From positions 128,556-177,149 of the forward strand of contig JBNGIQ010009078.1 of assembly GCA_049999765.1 (NCBI GenBank): 48,594 bases of DNA, read 5' to 3'. Below are positions 1 through 11,754 of the stretch, one piece after another; position 1 is the stretch's first letter, and each line of letters opens with the position of its first letter. Position numbers and translations under genes: made by a program. Source of the DNA: Phaeoceros laevis (taxonomy: Eukaryota; Anthocerotophyta; Anthocerotopsida; Notothyladales). The notes beneath the pieces were generated by a model. The model ran no database searches and was not told the origin of the DNA. It saw nothing but the letters and a program-made list of their open reading frames with translations.

Positions 1-1223
1 GCCAAACACAGCTCTCAATCAAGGAAAAAAGAAGCACATGTCTATCCTCCCTCACCACAGATCCACTTTCCCTCCCCCAGGCGCAATCGACTCCCGACAG
101 CACCGACGCAACCCCCCCAACACCACCTGTGGCTTGTCTTCCCGCTTAAAGGCCTTGGAGGCTCTGTCCGTACATACCCGTGGAGCTGTCTCCGCCTGCC
201 GAAAGAATTCGAGCACGAGACGGTATTCCGCGGAGAAGCTTCCCTGCGTGATGCAGGCTGGCGATCGAGGCACAGGAAGGAAGACAGAGCGGGAGAGGAT
301 GCGGAGTGGTGAAGGAATTTGAAGGTTAGGTTTTTGAGGGGCACTTCTTATACACTAAGGGAATCCCGCACGTAGGGCCGGGCCTCCCACGGCCGCACTG
401 CCAAACCTACCGGGTACCCGAGCCTTGTTCCCCTCCTCTTCTTCCGATTTCGCTGGTTTGGCTACCGGGCCGGGTAAGCAATCAGTCTACTTCCGTCCTT
501 TCCGAGGGCCTGGCAAGGTTCAATGCACCTGATCGTGAAGACCGTGTTCGCTGATGTGGGGCAGTGGGAGCTTCCCAGCTCAGACACCCTGGTCTCGACG
601 CCAGTCATCACTTGGCCACTCTGGCGAGGGCTCCGCCACCGTGTCTGGTTTCGGCCGGTTCATGCACCTGCGCTGAACCGGCTAGAATCAGAGTAAAGAG
701 TTTTATATTTTGGCTGTTGCTTCAACGGAGTCCAACCCATCAATTTTCATAGTATTCGCCGATGGATACCGGCCGGATGTCAAGCCATACCACCATCATC
801 ATCCATGTGCTATACAATATTCAGTGTCAGGGAATCACAGGGAAGATGCTTGATCAAATCTCACGCCAACCCCTAGACTTTATCTGGGCAAAGTCTACGG
901 CGTGTCTTGTTTCTGGAAATCTAAAATCATGCACAGACTTTGCTGCTTTTGTGTGTAGAACACCAAACAACTTGTCATATACTACCTACAAGGGGCGTGT
1001 TTCATAGACGAGTAACCAGACAACAGGGAGAGCCTTGCTATCTGTGCATTTTTAGGATGCGGCAGTACAAGCAAAGCCCCTACAGAGCATTTGATAAAGT
1101 GGTTACACTATTTTACAGGTCTCCGACACTGGCTACAAGGTACAAGATAAGGGACACACTGATCATACATGTTATATTTGGAAAGACACAAATATGGCTA
1201 TTGTTTGGGTGATAGGTGTTCAA
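1..1223. other. Left flank, no convincing gene
   Basis: I see no gene I can support here. Short open frames at about 42-344 on the minus strand have no ATG start and match nothing I recognise; they could be an exon of a gene leaving the window to the left. Positions 360-520 are GC-rich and contain clustered short inverted GGCCGGG-type words. The downstream edge carries the 3' flank of the minus-strand pirin-like gene. Confidence 0.4.
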
Positions 1224-2817
1224 TCAGCTTGAGAGCGCCATCTCGAGGAACAGGAAGTGGGCGCCCTTCTCAGAGTCTGCTACCAATTTGAGAGGCAGAA
1301 CCTCTGATGTCTTTGCTCGGATCTGCACACGTGCAGGATGAGGTGGTTAGATGTGAATCTGACGAGGAAGCTTGTTGAAATGGAAGGGGTAGAAGGTTAC
1401 TTGCCTCAAGAGCATCACGTGCATCCAGCTTGGTGTCATTGACGGTGAGACTTCCTTCTATGCAAACGAGATACACTTGCCTCCTTTTCCCAAGCACAAA
1501 TTCTTGCTCCACGCCTGGGTCTGCTTCTGATACATATCCTTCGACATCCTGGTGGATGGGGATGACTCCCTCGTGAGTATCCTCTTTCTGCTCGTATCTG
1601 TCGTAGCTGGTCAGAACGTGTTGGAGCTTGTTGTGCCTGTCACTTTTGCTGCATATCCATCACGCAATGACCTGTCAGTCCCAAAATGCTGCAGTATTAT
1701 CTCTGAAACAACAGTTACATACTGATATCGTAAGCTCAACTTACTTGAATGTGCGCGAACCATAGTTTGGCGTCAGACCAGTCTTGTTTGGTTTTATCCA
1801 GATTTGCAGAAACCTCAACCTGCAGAGAGCAAAATGAGCAGATGTCAAAACGAGCAAGGATCTCAAACCAGATAAAGCATCGGCAGCATTATGGAAATGC
1901 CTACTCACAATTGATCTCCGTTGTTCATTTCTGAATGAGTGACACCATTACCAGCACTCATGTACTGGACAGCACCTCTTCCCAACGTTTCTGCTGTCCC
2001 CATACTGCAGATAGCCATACCGTGAATAAGCACCACACAAACGGATGCAGCTTGTACTCACGAACTGACAAATGATCAGGCCAGGTTACCTGTCCTTGTG
2101 TGTGAGTGAGCCATCAACAACATAGGTGAAGATCTCAGCATCCCGATGAGGATGCTTGCCGAAGCCTGATTTTGGCTGCAGTAGGCAACAACATAAGTCA
2201 GTCAAACACCAACAACACACAATGACAAAAAAGGTGATGTGACAGGAAGAAAAATCTCCTCACCTTCACCAGATCATCGTTCAAAACCCTCAGCACTCCG
2301 AAGTTGAGATTGCTGGGATTGTAATACTCAGCGAAGCTACAGAAGTGACCCAATGCTCGATGTTAGGAAGCAACAGAGTATGAGTACCAAAAAGGATATA
2401 GTACCGGAAAATCACAAGCTCACCTGAAGTGGAACCTGCTCTCCAGCCACCATGTCGGAGTGGAGACGTGCAACTTCGATTGGGGAATGTGGGTCAAAGA
2501 CCTGGGAAGGCAAAAAGTGGACAGTCAACACCCAAACTGGCACGACCTCGGCGACGAAGGAAGCTCCTTCCAACTGCATTACAGAAATCTCTCACTCACA
2601 TGCTCGCTGCGGCGCTGCTGGAAAAGCCTTCCTTGGCTATGCTCGCTCTGACAGACAGCGCCTTCTGAGAGTTGGAAGCCCTGGACGACGCTGGAAGTAC
2701 CCGAAAGCTGGAACCAACACCAGACACAGAAGGGATGGCAGATGATAAGAAAACTGATCTAGAAACAGTGCGAGTCGCGCCTCCCAGCATGGATGCTTGT
2801 ATCTGTGCAGCATCCAT
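1224..2817 (-). CDS. Pirin-like bicupin with plastid-type transit peptide
   Basis: Eight exons read on the minus strand: 2817-2600, 2501-2424, 2336-2264, 2175-2090, 2004-1909, 1819-1745, 1648-1405 and 1322-1224. All phases agree and give 322 aa. Residues 1-73 are rich in Ser/Ala/Arg and lack acidic residues near the start, as in a chloroplast transit peptide. The body is a pirin/YhaK bicupin: SRFHFSFAEYYNP, then HPHRD, then GVTHSE, then LRFLQIWI, with a second cupin containing RQVYLVCIEGSL. Likely metal ligands are H131, H133, H175 and E177, all present. Family members are metal-binding proteins, some with quercetinase activity; the substrate here is unknown. The last intron (1404-1323) uses a GC donor in the context GAG/GCAAGT. 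The start is the only ATG that precedes the transit-like segment in frame. Family assignment is firm; plastid targeting is inferred. Confidence 0.88.
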
Positions 2818-3281
2818 CCAGGAGCTTCAGAATTTCTCTCACCTGGGACTGCTACTCAGACAGAAGAAGAAAAAAAAGCACTTCAAATAATTGCAGGTCA
2901 CAAACAATGAGGCAACCGGGCTGGACATACATGACAGCGTAGCTGTTCGAATGGCGGTTGGAGGACGAAGAACATGCAAGTCTTGCTGGAAATCAAGCTC
3001 TCTGCCGCTCCGTGATCTACTGCGGCCCATTTTATACTAACTCCCATTTTAGGTGACTCAGCAAATCGGTATAAGGAAGCTCCCAAGGAACTTTCAAGCA
3101 GGAAGCATTGTAAAAACGAAAGTTCCTACGGAGTTTGCCTGTCGAGCGAACATGTGCTGCAGTCTAGGAATTTCCAGGCTCGTCCAGGTGCTGCAAAGTA
3201 CAGTTGCTGGCTGATGTGCTGTACAGCTGACGCCAGGTAGAGGCAGTTCGGGTGGGAAAGGAAACATTGTGCCGGTTCGAG

Positions 3282-3910
3282 ATGGCCGCCTTTGCGGTTC
3301 CTCGTTGCATTGTTCTGCCTGCTGGGAGATTCCGGCGGCCCGACGTGTTAGAGGATTGCAGCAGCAGTGGCAGAGCAGACGGGTTTGCTTTCAGAGTCAG
3401 GGCTGCTGCCGGCAGTGGTGGAAATTCCAGGGGAGAGGATGAGCAAGCTGAGAGAGCGAGAAAGGCTTTGGAGAGTCTGGACCAGCAGCTGAGCACTCTG
3501 TCTGGATCCAACGGGCGCGTCCCCAGGAAACCCCAGCCTTTTCGAACCTTACCAGGTGGGGATTCCAGTCCTCGTATTGACAGCAACCTTCATGGTCCAG
3601 GCATCTAATGCAAATCGTTCTGGCAAGTGTAGGTCCAGATGCCAAGGTAGGGGGCAAGATTGAATGGCCAGAGCTCAACGACAGCTTTCTTTTATACTCC
3701 GCGGGCTTTTTGTTCGTTCTCACCATTGTGAACAATGTGCTATTCAACTTCATCTTCAAGCCTGATATTCAGCCTAAGAAGCCGCTGATTCCCACGGATA
3801 CACAGTCAGTTGTTGACGAAGACAAGGGAAAGAGGCGGTTTAGAATCAGATCATTTCAGGATGAAAATGAGTCCGCAGAGTCCCCAGTCTTGACAGATTC
3901 ATCTCCTTGA
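3282..3910 (+). CDS. Small plastid-type single-span membrane protein, unknown function
   Basis: Two exons, 3282-3555 and 3633-3910, joined by a 77-bp GT-AG intron with matching phase, give 183 aa. The ATG at 3282 sits in GAGATGGCC. The N-terminal 50 or so residues are basic and Ala/Ser-rich with an RVRAA motif, as expected of a plastid transit peptide. A charged segment (EDEQAERARKALESLDQQL) precedes one hydrophobic span, FLLYSAGFLFVLTIVNNVLF. A charged tail of about 50 residues follows. I do not recognise the family with certainty. The layout resembles small conserved thylakoid or envelope proteins of the green lineage, but no motif assigns a reaction. It lies about 460 bp from the divergently transcribed pirin-like gene, so the two may share a promoter region. 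Confidence 0.68.
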
Positions 3911-4054
3911 TCCGTTATACAAACGTGTACCCTGCTACTGCCATGAATGAAGCACCAAAGTCCATTATTTTCTCTACAGAGTTCCACAGATTGTTGCTAA
4001 TATAAGCGGGGAGATCCGGCACAATCCCAAGCGAGAAGTTCGGTTAGGGCGAGC

Positions 4055-6401
4055 ATGCCGGACAACATGGTCTTAAATCCGCACTTGCAGTCGTCGAACC
4101 CCATGAAAATGGCTACCTCTCCGCGTACCACGATTCCGGTGCTGCTCTTCGGCTGTGGCGGTGTAGGACAGCAGCTGCTTCTGTCCATCCTGACCACACG
4201 GAAGCAATACGCGGCCAAGGTTTACATCTTGCTTTCTGCTTGAGCATGGCTTCAAGGATCTTGGCTTGCTGCTTGAGTATGTCTTGGAGGATGACAAACC
4301 TGCTTCTTGATCTTAAATTCGCGTGGCTTTGGAGCTAATTGGAGCTGTTAACAGGGACTGCACTTGGCAGTAGTAGGTGTGGTCGATAGTCGTACTGCTG
4401 CGTTGGGCAACCTGGTGCCTGAGCTTGAAGATGAGGCTCTGCGTCACGTGGTGTCGTTGAAGGCGTCCCAGCGTCCTCTGGCTTCGGGTAGATATTTTCC
4501 TTTCCACCAGCTCTACTCTTCAGAACCTTACTTGGCATCTGAGCGTAGGGGTTTTGTGACGAGGTTTTGCGATGTTTGTTAGGTGATGCACAAGCTCTTT
4601 CACTGCGATTTGAGTCCAGCGACAGGATTTTCCAGGAGGTTGAGAATTTTGCCTTAACCTGTGGTGAGATGCTACGATGGTACATGTCAACTGTGCATGG
4701 GTTGGTGAAAAGTCTACAGTGCCTTATTCAGGCCTGGTGCCTGCAGGTTTGGTTGTTGTGGATTGCACTGCAAGCGATAAGATGTGCAAAGTGCTAGCTG
4801 AAGCTGCAAAGTTTGGTTGCGGTATTGTAATAGCCAACAAGAAGCCTATAACTTCTACTCTTGTGAGTCTCACATGCCTTGGTTCTTTTTGTACGTTGAC
4901 CTAGGATGCATGCTTAAGAATTGTTTTAATTTGCTTGGTGTTATTCCATGGCAGGAACTGTATGACAAGCTTCTATCTGCACATCGCCGTTTTCGATGCG
5001 AATCCACGGTGAGGTTTGATATCATGGTTGAGTTATGATGTCATGGATCATGTTCCACCACCGATGTTAAGACAATGTACTGCAGTACCCACGTTTCTGT
5101 GAATGCCATTGTGAACAGGTTGGAGCAGGATTACCAGTCATAGCTGCTTTGACCCGTGTTGTTGCTGCTGGTGACCCTGTGCACCGTGTAGTTGGAGCAC
5201 TCAGTGGTATAGCAGTGCTGGTTTGACTTCAAGCCTCTCTTCTTACCAGATTCTTGCGTGAAGCCTGCGTGTGTAGCTTGTGTTGTGAACTACCGTTCGC
5301 TAGCTCCAAGTGAGTTGAATGGCTATGCTTTCAGGTACTTTGGGATACGTTATGAGTGGATTACAAGAAGGACGGCCGCTCAGTGATGTGGTGCAGTCAG
5401 CTAAAGTTCTTGGTTATACAGAGCCAGGTGTGCTCTTCCCCTCATTGCAGTTTCCGTCTTCACGAGCAAACGTTTATAATCAGATGCCACTGCTGGCAGC
5501 TTAGTCGCAGTTGGGGTTTGATCACCTCCTGCCGGTCCTGTCCTTGCAGATCCAAGGGAAGATCTCAGTGGAATGGATGTGGCCCGGAAGGTTAGCCCTG
5601 TCAGATAAGGCGGTTTTTGACTGATCTCTCTGACAGAGCATTCGAAACTGATGAGTGCATTGCCGCAGGCACTTATACTTGCACGCTGCATGGGCTGGCG
5701 TATTACAATGGCAGAAGTTCAGGTGTGTTCCGTATCTGATTGTCATGTGTTTGCAGATCGTGGAATTTGGTTGTGGGTGCAGAAAACCTACCGTTGCCAG
5801 TATTGAAAGTTGGTATCTAGCATCTGGAACTGGTAAATCGCAGGTAGAGAGCATGTATCCAGAGCAGTTGGGTCCCGACAAGCTGTCGACCACAGAATTT
5901 TTGGAAACAGGCATCCGTTCACTCGACAGTGCGATGCAGAGCAGGGTTCAAGCTGCTGCTTCCAAAGGCTTTGTCCTACGATATGTGGCTACCGTTGAAA
6001 ACAGGAGGTCCTTCAACACTGCTCAACCCTTTCAACAGGTATATCAGTGCCAGGCGATCAGTCCATGATGAGCAACATGTTGTGCAGGTGCAAGGCTGGC
6101 CTGGTTGAAGTTCCCAAAGACTCACCGTTGGGCAGATTGTCCGGGAGCAACAACCTGGTAAAGCTCTCCTCTGTCGGTGGTCATTCTTATGGACTCCAAC
6201 CAAGCTGGTTTTGACACACAGACACTGTGGCTGCAGATCGAGATTCACAGTGGCTGCTACAGTCCGTCGCCCCTGGTGATTCAGGGAGCAGGAGCAGGTA
6301 ACGAAGTGACAGCAGCGGGAGTTCTGGCTGACATCTTCGACCTCCAAGACCTCTTCTCTATTCATGGCCAGCACCAACGCTTTACCCCACAACCTATCTA
6401 A
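4055..6401 (+). CDS. Homoserine dehydrogenase, stand-alone plant type
   Basis: Twelve exons give 407 aa with consistent phases: 4055-4219, 4355-4487, 4583-4663, 4747-4862, 4955-5008, 5119-5206, 5335-5427, 5550-5590, 5669-5722, 5844-6007, 6088-6157 and 6237-6401. The enzyme reduces aspartate semialdehyde to homoserine, the branch point to threonine, methionine and isoleucine. Visible signatures are the Rossmann loop GCGGVG (33-38), VVVDCTAS, the catalytic-region motif IVIANKKP, then GAGLPVI, ALSGTLGYVMS, GYTEPDPREDLSGMDVARK and the C-terminal VIQGAGAGNEVTAAGV. There is no aspartokinase domain, so this is the monofunctional class, not the bifunctional AK-HSDH. No clear transit peptide precedes the fold (about 25 residues). 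The exon 10 donor (AG/GTCCTT) is weak and least certain; it was chosen because it alone restores phase. Confidence 0.9.
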
Positions 6402-7118
6402 TGAAAGAAGCTTTGGGACTTCCAAAATTGAGATCAACACGTTTACGGAGCACCGACCGAAGTGTGTTCTCGTCCCCCAAAGTAACTGGCTTTGTGTTGT
6501 CGACTTTTTGCAATAGTCCACCTAGTAATCTTAACACAAACGACAAATATTACTGTTATTACGCTCCTGGGTTTCAGCATTGCCTCCCAAGTTTGGGGTC
6601 TACCAATGATCTAGAACAATCTCGTTACGCGTTGGGGACGCGACACGTCGAGTAAGGCTATTATCCGTGACATGAATAAGAATAATCATGCTCCCATCCA
6701 AGCCGTTCCCGGGTTATACGCAGCGGCGCGGTGATCAGTTATGACGCAATTATTGTGCGGCTGCATTAACTCCGCCCTTCATTCTCTCGTCGGTGGTTAG
6801 TCGGTCGCTCCCTGTTCACGACCGGGTGCCGCGCGAAGTACTGCGCCCGGGCTAGCCGCGGCCCCGTCTGCTATGGGCCGGTAAAGGGCCGTTGGGGGAG
6901 ACGTATAGGCCGGGAGCGGGGTGGGCGGGAAGTCAGAGCCGCAGTGGAGCGTTAGGCGGCAGATTGTGCGTCTGAGGTGCAGGCTGTGCAGGAAGGAATT
7001 TTTGGGTGCGCGGTTCTTGATTTGTGAACAGAACAGCCGGCCGCTGGCCTGTGCCTTGTTCCATGCTGGTTGCTCCTATTTGCGGCGGGAGAAGCTTAGG
7101 AACAGGTTGGTTGCCGCC
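6402..7118. other. Intergenic region and GC-rich CYP40 promoter/leader
   Basis: Between the homoserine dehydrogenase stop and the cyclophilin ATG there is no further gene. From about 6780 the sequence becomes GC-rich, which fits a core promoter and 5' leader for the plus-strand cyclophilin. An open frame runs into the cyclophilin from 6921 but its residues before 7119 look like translated leader, not family sequence. Confidence 0.45.
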
Positions 7119-9025
7119 ATGGCCAGCCCTGAGGATGCACCTCCTGCAAAGCCCAATCCCTGCTGCTTCCTTGACATCAGCATAGGAGGCGAGTTGGAAG
7201 GGCGCATTGTGGTGGAGCTGTTTGCGGACGTGGTGCCGAAGACTGCTGAAAATTTTCGGGCCCTATGCACTGGGGAGAAGGGAATCGGGAAGACCACGGG
7301 TTGTCCCTTGCACTTCAAGGTATGGTTGCAGCAATGTTGTTGCAGCTGTGCAATTACGCGTGTTTGCACCTTGAGGTCTTGAGTGCTGCAGGCTACTGGT
7401 TCCTGGGAGTGGGAGAGCCTGCTGGTGGCAGGATTATGAGGCGGTCAGTGACTTGTGCATGTTGTGTGGGTGCAGGGAGTACCGTTCCATCGCGTTGTCA
7501 AGGGTTTTATGATCCAAGGCGGAGACTTTTCGAAACAGGATGGCACCGGGGGAGAGTCAATTTACGGGGCGAAGTTCGATGATGAGAACTTCGTGCTCAA
7601 GCATGAGCGTAAAGGAATATTGTCCATGGCTAATGCAGGGCCCAATACCAATGGCTCGCAGTTTTTTATCACTACCACCAGGACTGCTCACCTGGACAAC
7701 AAGCACGTGGTGTTCGGCAAGGTGGTGAAAGGGATGGGAGTGGTGCGCAGCATTGAGCACACAAGGACGGAGGACTCCAAGCCGTTGAAGGAGGTTATCA
7801 TTGTCGACTGTGGGGAGCTAGAGGAAGGTGCTGATGTCGGTGTTGTAGGGTTTTTTAACGATGGGGATACGTACCCGGATTACCCTCAGGACCTTGACGA
7901 GCAGCCCGCTGAGACGGCGTGGTGGATGAATGTGGTTGAGTCCGCCAAGAACTTTGGGAACGAAAACTTCAAGGTGTTGCACCGGAGGTTTCAGAAACTG
8001 TACCTGATGCCAAAGCTTTTCGAATGGTTCTGCTAACAGTTTCCTGACCTTCATGTCCCAGAAAGGTGAGTACAAGATGGCTATCCGGAAGTACCGGAAG
8101 GCCTTGAGGTACCTTGATGTCTGCTGGGAGAAAGAGGAGGTTGACGAAGGTTGGTGTCCCACTGCATTTTTGTTGGCATGGCGACGCAAATGCTTCGTTT
8201 CAACTTCCTCACGAGAATTGTTTTCTTTCTTTTGAACAGAAAAAAGCAACTTGTTCAGAAAAACCAAGTCTGTTGTTCTCACTAATAGTGCGGTACGCGA
8301 GCAGTTGTAGGGATGTACTCTGCAGCTAAATCTGCTATGAACATATGAGTCTGACCAGATTGCTTTCTGGTAATATTTTTTTTTGGAGAGTGTTTTGATT
8401 GTACTTGTCTTAATATAGGCATGCAAGCTGAAGATAGGAGATGCGCATGGTGCCTTGACAGACTGTGAAATTGCGCTTCACAGTGGCGACGAGAATGTGA
8501 AAGCACTTTTCCGGCAGGGGCAGGTGTGTTGTCATTTACTCAACTTCAAGTAAATTCTTGCTGGAGTCAGATCGAAGTTTTGGTTTTGTACCTCTCTCCG
8601 GCTGGAGCGTACTATACTCATAACGTGCTGATTCCTGCATAGGCACATATTGCTTTGAATGACTGGGACTCTGCAATCACCAGTCTCTCAAAAGCCGCGG
8701 CGCTAGAGCCTGCTGACTGTAAGTGCTATCCATACCCTATGCACAGATTGTTGCAAACATCTCAGTGCGCTAGTTGGTTGCATCTTTCTTTGTTTTGGAA
8801 CCTGCTAATGTACTGAATCCTCTTTTTACAATCATGCCTGGCCAGCCGGTATCAAGCGTGAGCTGAATTTTGCTAAGAAGAAGGTACAGACTTGTACCCT
8901 GCATTAGTCTACCAGCAACGGCTGTAGTCTAGCTTACACTAATCCATTTCTATGCTGTATGTCAGATTCAAGAACGGCAAGCCAAGGAGCGGCAAGCTTA
9001 CTCCAAAATGTTCACCCAGGCTTGA
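7119..9025 (+). CDS. CYP40: Cyclophilin-40 (peptidyl-prolyl isomerase with TPR domain)
   Basis: Eight exons (7119-7319, 7476-7973, 8062-8149, 8240-8292, 8419-8523, 8643-8718, 8846-8883, 8966-9025) give 372 aa, the usual CYP40 length. The ATG lies in a near-perfect context (GCCGCCATGG). Residues 15-190 form the cyclophilin domain with the catalytic FHRV (71-74), FMIQGG (78-83) and GSQFFITT (127-134). HLDNKHV at 139-145 has His where canonical cyclophilins have the cyclosporin-binding Trp, as in other CYP40 proteins. After a linker, three TPRs follow, including [17 protein letters not shown] and [12 protein letters not shown], the two-carboxylate clamp for the Hsp90 C-terminus. The basic tail [14 protein letters not shown] ends the protein. 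In Arabidopsis the orthologue (SQUINT) promotes AGO1 loading with Hsp90. This copy looks intact. Confidence 0.95.
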
Positions 9026-9875
9026 GCAGTCACTCAATTTTGACCGTTTGCTTCATCCAGTCAACATGGCTACCCATGATTGTGCTTGCTTACCGTCATG
9101 GATCTCCTTGTATTGGATGGATACATCAGCACTGTGCAAGTTTGGACCATTCCATGACAGGAGAGGAAATAGATATCCAATCCGGAGTTAGGTCAACTAT
9201 TCTCGGCTAGCATTGGTGGTGCTACCTTGCGCAATTTCTGATCTAGGTATGGCTAGCACGCTTTCCCGGGACAATTTTTTGGCAGCCTATCGTACAGGGC
9301 AGCGATTAAGTCATGCACAGAAGCGTCCCCTGCCCTACGCCATTCACCATGGCTGCAAACGTTGTCGAAAACCGTCCTTCCTGTACCAGGAACTTGACTA
9401 CTGTATTGTGTTCCTACCAAAACAAAGCACACCAGGGTAAAAGCGGGTACTGCTTACGCTTAATGAACTTAGAGCACCTTTCGACAATTACGAGAGTGAC
9501 AACAGTGCAAGAGATGAAACTGTCAACGGTACAAGTAGTGTTGAATCATTGTTGACAATCTCGGGGAATTAAGCCTCAGCCAGCACTGTGCAGGTTCATT
9601 TACTAAGCGAAACTGAGACACTCCAGCTTCTTCTGCAGCGCAATGATGCTGATTAACTGATGCAATTGCAACCAAATGGCCTACAATGTGGTGAAGGTCT
9701 GTAAAGAGAAAAAATCGTATGGCAAGGTTCTATGCCTTCCTAGTATGAACGTGGCAAAGAACAAGGAATGAAGCTACCTAGGAAGCTACAACAGGGCAAC
9801 TACAATAGTATGGGAGTACAAACGGTGGAGTACAAAAGTCGATCATCTACCAACGCAACTCCAGCAGGAGATTCT
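9026..9875. other. Convergent intergenic region, nothing recognised
   Basis: This lies between the 3' ends of CYP40 (plus) and SAR1 (minus). It should hold both 3' UTRs. I see no coding exon, repeat or RNA gene. Confidence 0.4.
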
Positions 9876-10922
9876 TCATTTTATGTACTGGGACACCCAT
9901 TTGAAACCTTCACCGTAGCCCATCTTCCGCACAATACTGCACATGAATAATTCAATGGGCCGCATGCTGGTGTCTCCTAAGTTTACTTTTCCCTTTCCTG
10001 TCGTGTAGCTGGCCAACCCTAGAGATTGTCGAAGTTCGTCCTCAGAGGCCGCGATTGGAATATCGATCTTGTTACCAAGGATCAGGAAAGGCACCTCGCC
10101 AAGGGAGTCGTCTGAAAGTAGAGCATCCAGCTCCTTCTTCGACTCGGGAAACCTTTCTCTGTCAGCTGAATCCACCAGATAGACAATTGCATCCACCTGC
10201 ATGGTTACCAGCAAGCCGTTAAAACCCACAGAAAGGCACAGAAAGTTGATCTACTTGTTCAATCACCCGAAGTGAGGAAACTTAACCAAAGCTCAACTCA
10301 AGACTCTGGTAACTATTTTACATCATACAAACAAACGATGCAAACCAGCTATTCATACCAGGACTATTACAGAAAAGTCAGATACCTTTGCGTAGTAATC
10401 TTTCCATACACGTCGGGCCATCTGATGACCACCCAGGTCAAAGGCTTTGAACTTGATTTTCCCAATGCTCAACTCCTCAGAAGTGGGATACTGTGTTGGT
10501 TGATGCTGCGCCAACCTCTGCAACAGACACAAACGGACACTAGTCTCAAGGGTTTCTAACATCCGAACACTACAACAGCTCAGCTCACAGAAACATATAC
10601 GCAAAGAGCCGATCAGCCCAAGCAAACACCCTATTCATCAGCCTGGAGGAACACGGGGGCAACAGCACCCTCCCTTGCGTGGCATGCATCAAGCAGCTTC
10701 CAAATTCCTCCATCTCTGCCAGCTGATGGCAAGCTTATGGGAAGGATAAAACACATCAAAGCTCGATGGATGCAGCCAGGCCACGATACGTACCTCGTCC
10801 TTGAGCATGTGCAGCAAAGTGGTTTTGCCAGCGTTGTCCAACCCCAGGAAGAGGATTTTCGCATCCTTCTGCCATAGCCCGAGCGTCGCTAGCACGCTGT
10901 AGAACCAATCGAACAAAAACAT
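9876..10922 (-). CDS. SAR1: SAR1 small GTPase (COPII coat assembly)
   Basis: Three exons (10922-10794, 10517-10386, 10196-9876) give exactly 193 aa, the standard SAR1 length. SAR1 is recruited to the endoplasmic reticulum by SEC12, inserts an N-terminal amphipathic helix in its GTP form and nucleates the COPII coat. The sequence starts [19 protein letters not shown], the membrane-active helix. It carries G1 GLDNAGKT (27-34), the SAR1-specific effector region [17 protein letters not shown] (70-74) with the catalytic His, and NKID (129-132). It ends with the typical aromatic FKWVSQYIK. No N-terminal glycine for myristoylation is present, which separates it from ARF. All motifs are intact. It is tail to tail with CYP40. 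Confidence 0.97.
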
Positions 10923-11237
10923 AGCGGCTCGCAATCCGGGCGCTGCCCGTCGATCAGCGTTGGCAAGGGAAGCTCCGCTACTTCACCTGTAACTCCAGCT
11001 CAAGATGGCGGGGGAGGGAACCTCGGCTTTGGAAACCTAGCCTTCTGCAGCATAAATTTAAAATAATTAATTGCCTGTGTGTTAAAACCGTACAGTGTGT
11101 GACAACCTCGATAAAAGAAGATTTACCCCTAGATCTTTCCTTCATATGATTAGCACAATTGCACACAAGACACAGCATTAGGACCCCAGATCCCGCCCAG
11201 AGCTGCTACAAGGCACATGGACTTGCTGTCCCCTACT

Positions 11238-11376
11238 GGGGCCAGCAAGGTACAAGCAAAGATTGGGGCCAGCAAGGTACAAGCAAAGAGCCTCTAGAGC
11301 CCCAAGCATCTACCATACTCAATCTCATGGGCTTCAAGCGACTGCCATACTCAATCTCATGAGCTTCAAGCACCTG
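11238..11376. repeat. Two neighbouring tandem duplications, 27 bp and 32 bp
   Basis: The word starting GGGGCCAGCAAGGTACAAGC occurs at 11238 and again 27 bp on. The word CCATACTCAATCTCATG occurs at about 11313 and again 32 bp on, with one or two changes between copies. Confidence 0.85.
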
Positions 11377-11616
11377 CCAACTCAAAGCTCTTGCTTACTA
11401 TGGAATCTTTCAAGACAGAGCTCCATAGCCATACCTAAACCCATGCCCATATTCCAAACCTATCAATATCTCACACCTAGCCCTAGAGCTAGATATCAAG
11501 TAACCCACTAATTACTTCAAGTAATTACCTAGTTATCTCACCAAAAGCATGACGACAAGCAACATGACGACAACCAGCGGGCTATATGAAATTAGACAAG
11601 TAGCGAACACTGTGTA

Positions 11617-11754
11617 AAGGACTTACCTAGCCCCAACAGGTAGACTCAACATTGTGTGCATGTTGGGGCTACAAAAGGACTTACCTAGCCCCAACAGGTA
11701 GACTCAACATTGTGTGCATGTTGGGGCTCTTGTAGCCCCAACAGGTAGACTCAG
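11617..11754. repeat. 58-bp tandem repeat with partial third copy
   Basis: The motif AAGGACTTACCTAGCCCC through GCATGTTGGGGCT is repeated with a 58-bp period. A third, truncated copy (AGCCCCAACAGGTAGACTCA) follows. Within each unit AGCCCCAACA and TGTTGGGGCT are complementary, so each unit can fold into a hairpin. Confidence 0.85.

Noticed and set aside
42-344. Minus-strand open frames at the left edge
   Set aside because: They begin with GTG, not ATG, have no recognisable motif and no supporting splice structure; a partial exon cannot be excluded but is not supported.
6921-7118. N-terminal extension of cyclophilin-40 from an upstream open frame
   Set aside because: The family starts close to the ATG at 7119, which has an excellent context; upstream residues are Arg/Cys-rich leader translation, and the upstream start codon is not convincing.
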